The notes under the pieces: model-generated
The model's input: only the letters and a program-made list of their open reading frames with translations
Databases searched by the model: none
What the model was told of the DNA's origin: nothing
Origin: a virus
Virus record (IMG/VR): IMGVR_UViG_3300042883_000588
Coordinates: 1 to 31,222 of that record
Length of the DNA stretch: 31,222 nucleotides
Reading direction: 5' to 3' (one strand)
Part shown: positions 30,204 through 31,222 of the stretch, piece after piece
Layout of the letters: every line of letters starts with the position of its first letter
Numbering within the stretch: position 1 is the first letter of the stretch
Program-made: the position numbers and the translations under genes

Positions 30204-30226
30204 TTTTTTATAAACGTATAACTTTA
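30198..30226 (+). promoter_or_regulatory. candidate promoter for the lysis cassette
   Basis: TTG (30198-30200), an 18-base spacer and TAACTTTA (30219-30226), one base off the -7 consensus, in the gap before 30262. A separate lysis promoter would make biological sense; the match is imperfect. Confidence 0.4.
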
Positions 30227-30261
30227 AAAATTTATTAAAAAAGTAAACTTATAAATTTAAT

Positions 30262-30390
30262 ATGAAATCAAAATTCAAAATGACTTGTAAAGCTGGAGTT
30301 TATGAAGCAGATACTTTTTTAAGTTTAATTATAGAAGTTTTAAAACATAGGTTTTGGCATTTGCGTACACATGGTAAATGGATTGATTAA
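30262..30390 (+). CDS. 42-aa small protein
   Basis: ATG at 30262, six bases short of the endolysin-like gene. Starts MKSKFKMTCKAGVYEAD, has a hydrophobic helix (FLSLIIEVLK) and ends with HRFWHLRTHGKWID. Possibly membrane-associated. First gene after a candidate promoter of the lysis region. No family recognised. Confidence 0.45.
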   Translation: MKSKFKMTCKAGVYEADTFLSLIIEVLKHRFWHLRTHGKWID

Positions 30391-30395
30391 AAAGT

Positions 30396-30851
30396 ATGAA
30401 AATAAAAGTAGTTAGAGAATTCTTTAGCAATAGCGAAACGCTTGGAACAATGTACATAAATGACAAGTTCTTTTGCTACACGCTTGAAGATTACGATAGG
30501 AAATTTAAACAATCTCAAGACGAAGCGTTTATAAAAAAAAATAAGATAGCAAAAAAGACCGCTTTACCTTCTGGTGAATATCGTTTAATATTATCAATCA
30601 GCAATCGGTTTCAAAGATTAATGCCTGAAGTATTAAATGTCAAAGGTTTTGCAGGAATCAGAATACACGGAGGAAATACCCACGAAAATACCGAAGGTTG
30701 CATCTTGATAGCTAAAAATAGATTTATAGACAAGCAATCCACGTTTGGTAAAATACGGAATTGGATTCAAGGCACTATGGAAGTTCAATTGATTAAAGAG
30801 ATTCAAAAAGCATTAAATAATAATGAGATTATTGAATTGTCAATTAGTTAG
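30396..30851 (+). CDS. DUF5675 endolysin-like protein
   Basis: 151 aa. DUF5675 pattern: GTMYINDKFFCYTLED (17-32), KKTALPSGEYRLIL (53-66), MPEVLNVKGFAGIRIH and GGNTHENTEGCILIA (76-106). The His91 region and Cys102 recall an L,D-transpeptidase-like active site (HxxN...GC). Likely cell-wall-active, placed directly before a holin. A mureinolytic role is inferred from the family and context; no signal peptide is present, in line with holin-dependent release. Confidence 0.75.
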   Translation: MKIKVVREFFSNSETLGTMYINDKFFCYTLEDYDRKFKQSQDEAFIKKNKIAKKTALPSGEYRLILSISNRFQRLMPEVLNVKGFAGIRIHGGNTHENTEGCILIAKNRFIDKQSTFGKIRNWIQGTMEVQLIKEIQKALNNNEIIELSIS

Positions 30852-30864
30852 TGATTTTATATTT

Positions 30865-31068
30865 ATGAGTATGAGCCGACTCAAAAAAAGATATAGTTCA
30901 CCAACACCAAAGGTATTTAGAAAAATAGGTGATTCGTTACTTGCATCGTCTACTTTGGTAGCTGGTTACTCAATGTATGCAGGATTCGAATGGGTTGCAA
31001 TGATAGCAGTAGCGTGTGGCGTGATAGGGAAGTTTCTAACGAACTTTACTACGGAAGATGACAAGTAA
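30865..31068 (+). CDS. small holin-like membrane protein
   Basis: 67 aa from the ATG at 30865, chosen because an upstream ATG (30823) lies within the preceding gene. Basic N-terminus (SRLKKRYSSPTPKVFRK), then two hydrophobic stretches (IGDSLLASSTLVAGYSM and WVAMIAVACGVIGKFL) and an acidic end (TTEDDK). Small, one or two TM helices, between a wall enzyme and a spanin-like lipoprotein: a holin in all likelihood, though its family is not recognised. The gene's end is repeated at 1-78. Confidence 0.7.
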   Translation: MSMSRLKKRYSSPTPKVFRKIGDSLLASSTLVAGYSMYAGFEWVAMIAVACGVIGKFLTNFTTEDDK

Positions 31069-31222
31069 TAAGGCTTTAATATTATCGTTCGTTACATCGC
31101 TTCTAATTGCGTCATGTGCGACTACACGAATTAAGGAAACAATCACAGTAAAAGATACTGTTATAATTCCAGCGAAGATTCAACTTGATACTTTATTTCA
31201 ATTCAAGGATTCAATCGTCACG
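30991..31222. repeat. terminal direct repeat, right copy
   Basis: Second copy of bases 1-232, identical except G at 31118 where the left copy has T at 128. See the left copy for interpretation. Confidence 0.95.
31058..31222 (+). CDS. candidate u-spanin, 5' fragment (right copy of the overlap)
   Basis: First 55 codons of the lipoprotein given in full at 68-454, cut off by the window end. The one differing base makes residue 21, right after the lipidated Cys20, Ala instead of Ser. It shows population variation or an assembly error, not a second gene. Confidence 0.8.
   Translation, partial: MTSNKALILSFVTSLLIASCATTRIKETITVKDTVIIPAKIQLDTLFQFKDSIVT

Noticed and set aside
1-31222. CRISPR array, transposase, integrase or attachment site
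   Set aside because: No regularly spaced repeats, no transposase or recombinase motifs, no duplication of the tRNA end elsewhere in the window.

Overview
The window looks like one complete small double-stranded DNA phage genome. The first 232 bases recur as the last 232 bases with a single mismatch, so the contig closes into a circle, or is terminally redundant, with a unit of 30,990 bp. Host inference: a member of the Bacteroidetes, probably a flavobacterium. The sequence is AT-rich and genes start without Shine-Dalgarno sites behind A-rich leaders. Several starts lie below TAnnTTTG-like -7 elements, and many proteins (tail-tip proteins, portal, XkdF-type protease, scaffold, sigma-like factor) are of types I associate with Bacteroidetes phages. 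I see no integrase, excisionase or CI-type repressor, so a lytic lifestyle is the simplest reading. The tape measure protein, tail assembly chaperone and tail-tip proteins indicate a tailed phage, most likely a siphovirus.

Layout. 1-515: end of the lysis genes (holin end, candidate u-spanin) and a terminator. 631-2130: small early genes with an ERF-family annealing protein and a terminator. 2139-5580: replication module (stand-alone DnaA domain-IV-like protein, DUF4373/Lin1244-type protein, DnaB-like helicase core), interrupted by a very AT-rich TAGT-like glycosyltransferase gene. 5584-8821: coupled small genes with a VRR-NUC nuclease, a sigma-like factor, a ParB-like domain and an HNH nuclease. 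8992-10510: small and large terminase. 10545-11452: small genes, an aberrant class II tRNA and a terminator. 11475-17869: tail genes, including a -1 frameshift tail assembly chaperone and the tape measure. 17876-20620: protease, scaffold, major capsid protein and probable tail tube. 20636-21225: the only leftward genes, a three-gene operon. 21319-21490: a decayed copy of part of the gene at 2693-3316. 21526-25692: tail fibre with S74 chaperone and companions. 25689-28616: portal fusion and connectors. 28613-31068: membrane protein, metallophosphoesterase, MazZ-like protein and the lysis cassette (DUF5675 enzyme, holin), which runs across the junction to the u-spanin at position 68.

How it fits together. 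The early genes and the ERF/DnaA-like/helicase set would start replication with host polymerase and primase, since none is encoded. The sigma-like protein is a candidate switch to late transcription. Head and tail genes follow an unusual order: terminase, tail, tape measure, protease, capsid, fibre, portal, connectors. Lysis would be by endolysin, holin and a single-gene spanin. The points most worth pursuing are the TAGT-like gene with no visible base-oxidising or hydroxymethylating partner, the chaperone frameshift, the tRNA with a leucine-type body and an Asp-type anticodon, the decayed initiator relic beside the leftward operon, and the portal-winged helix-CRHxW fusion. Family assignments rest on motif recognition by eye; no database search was run.
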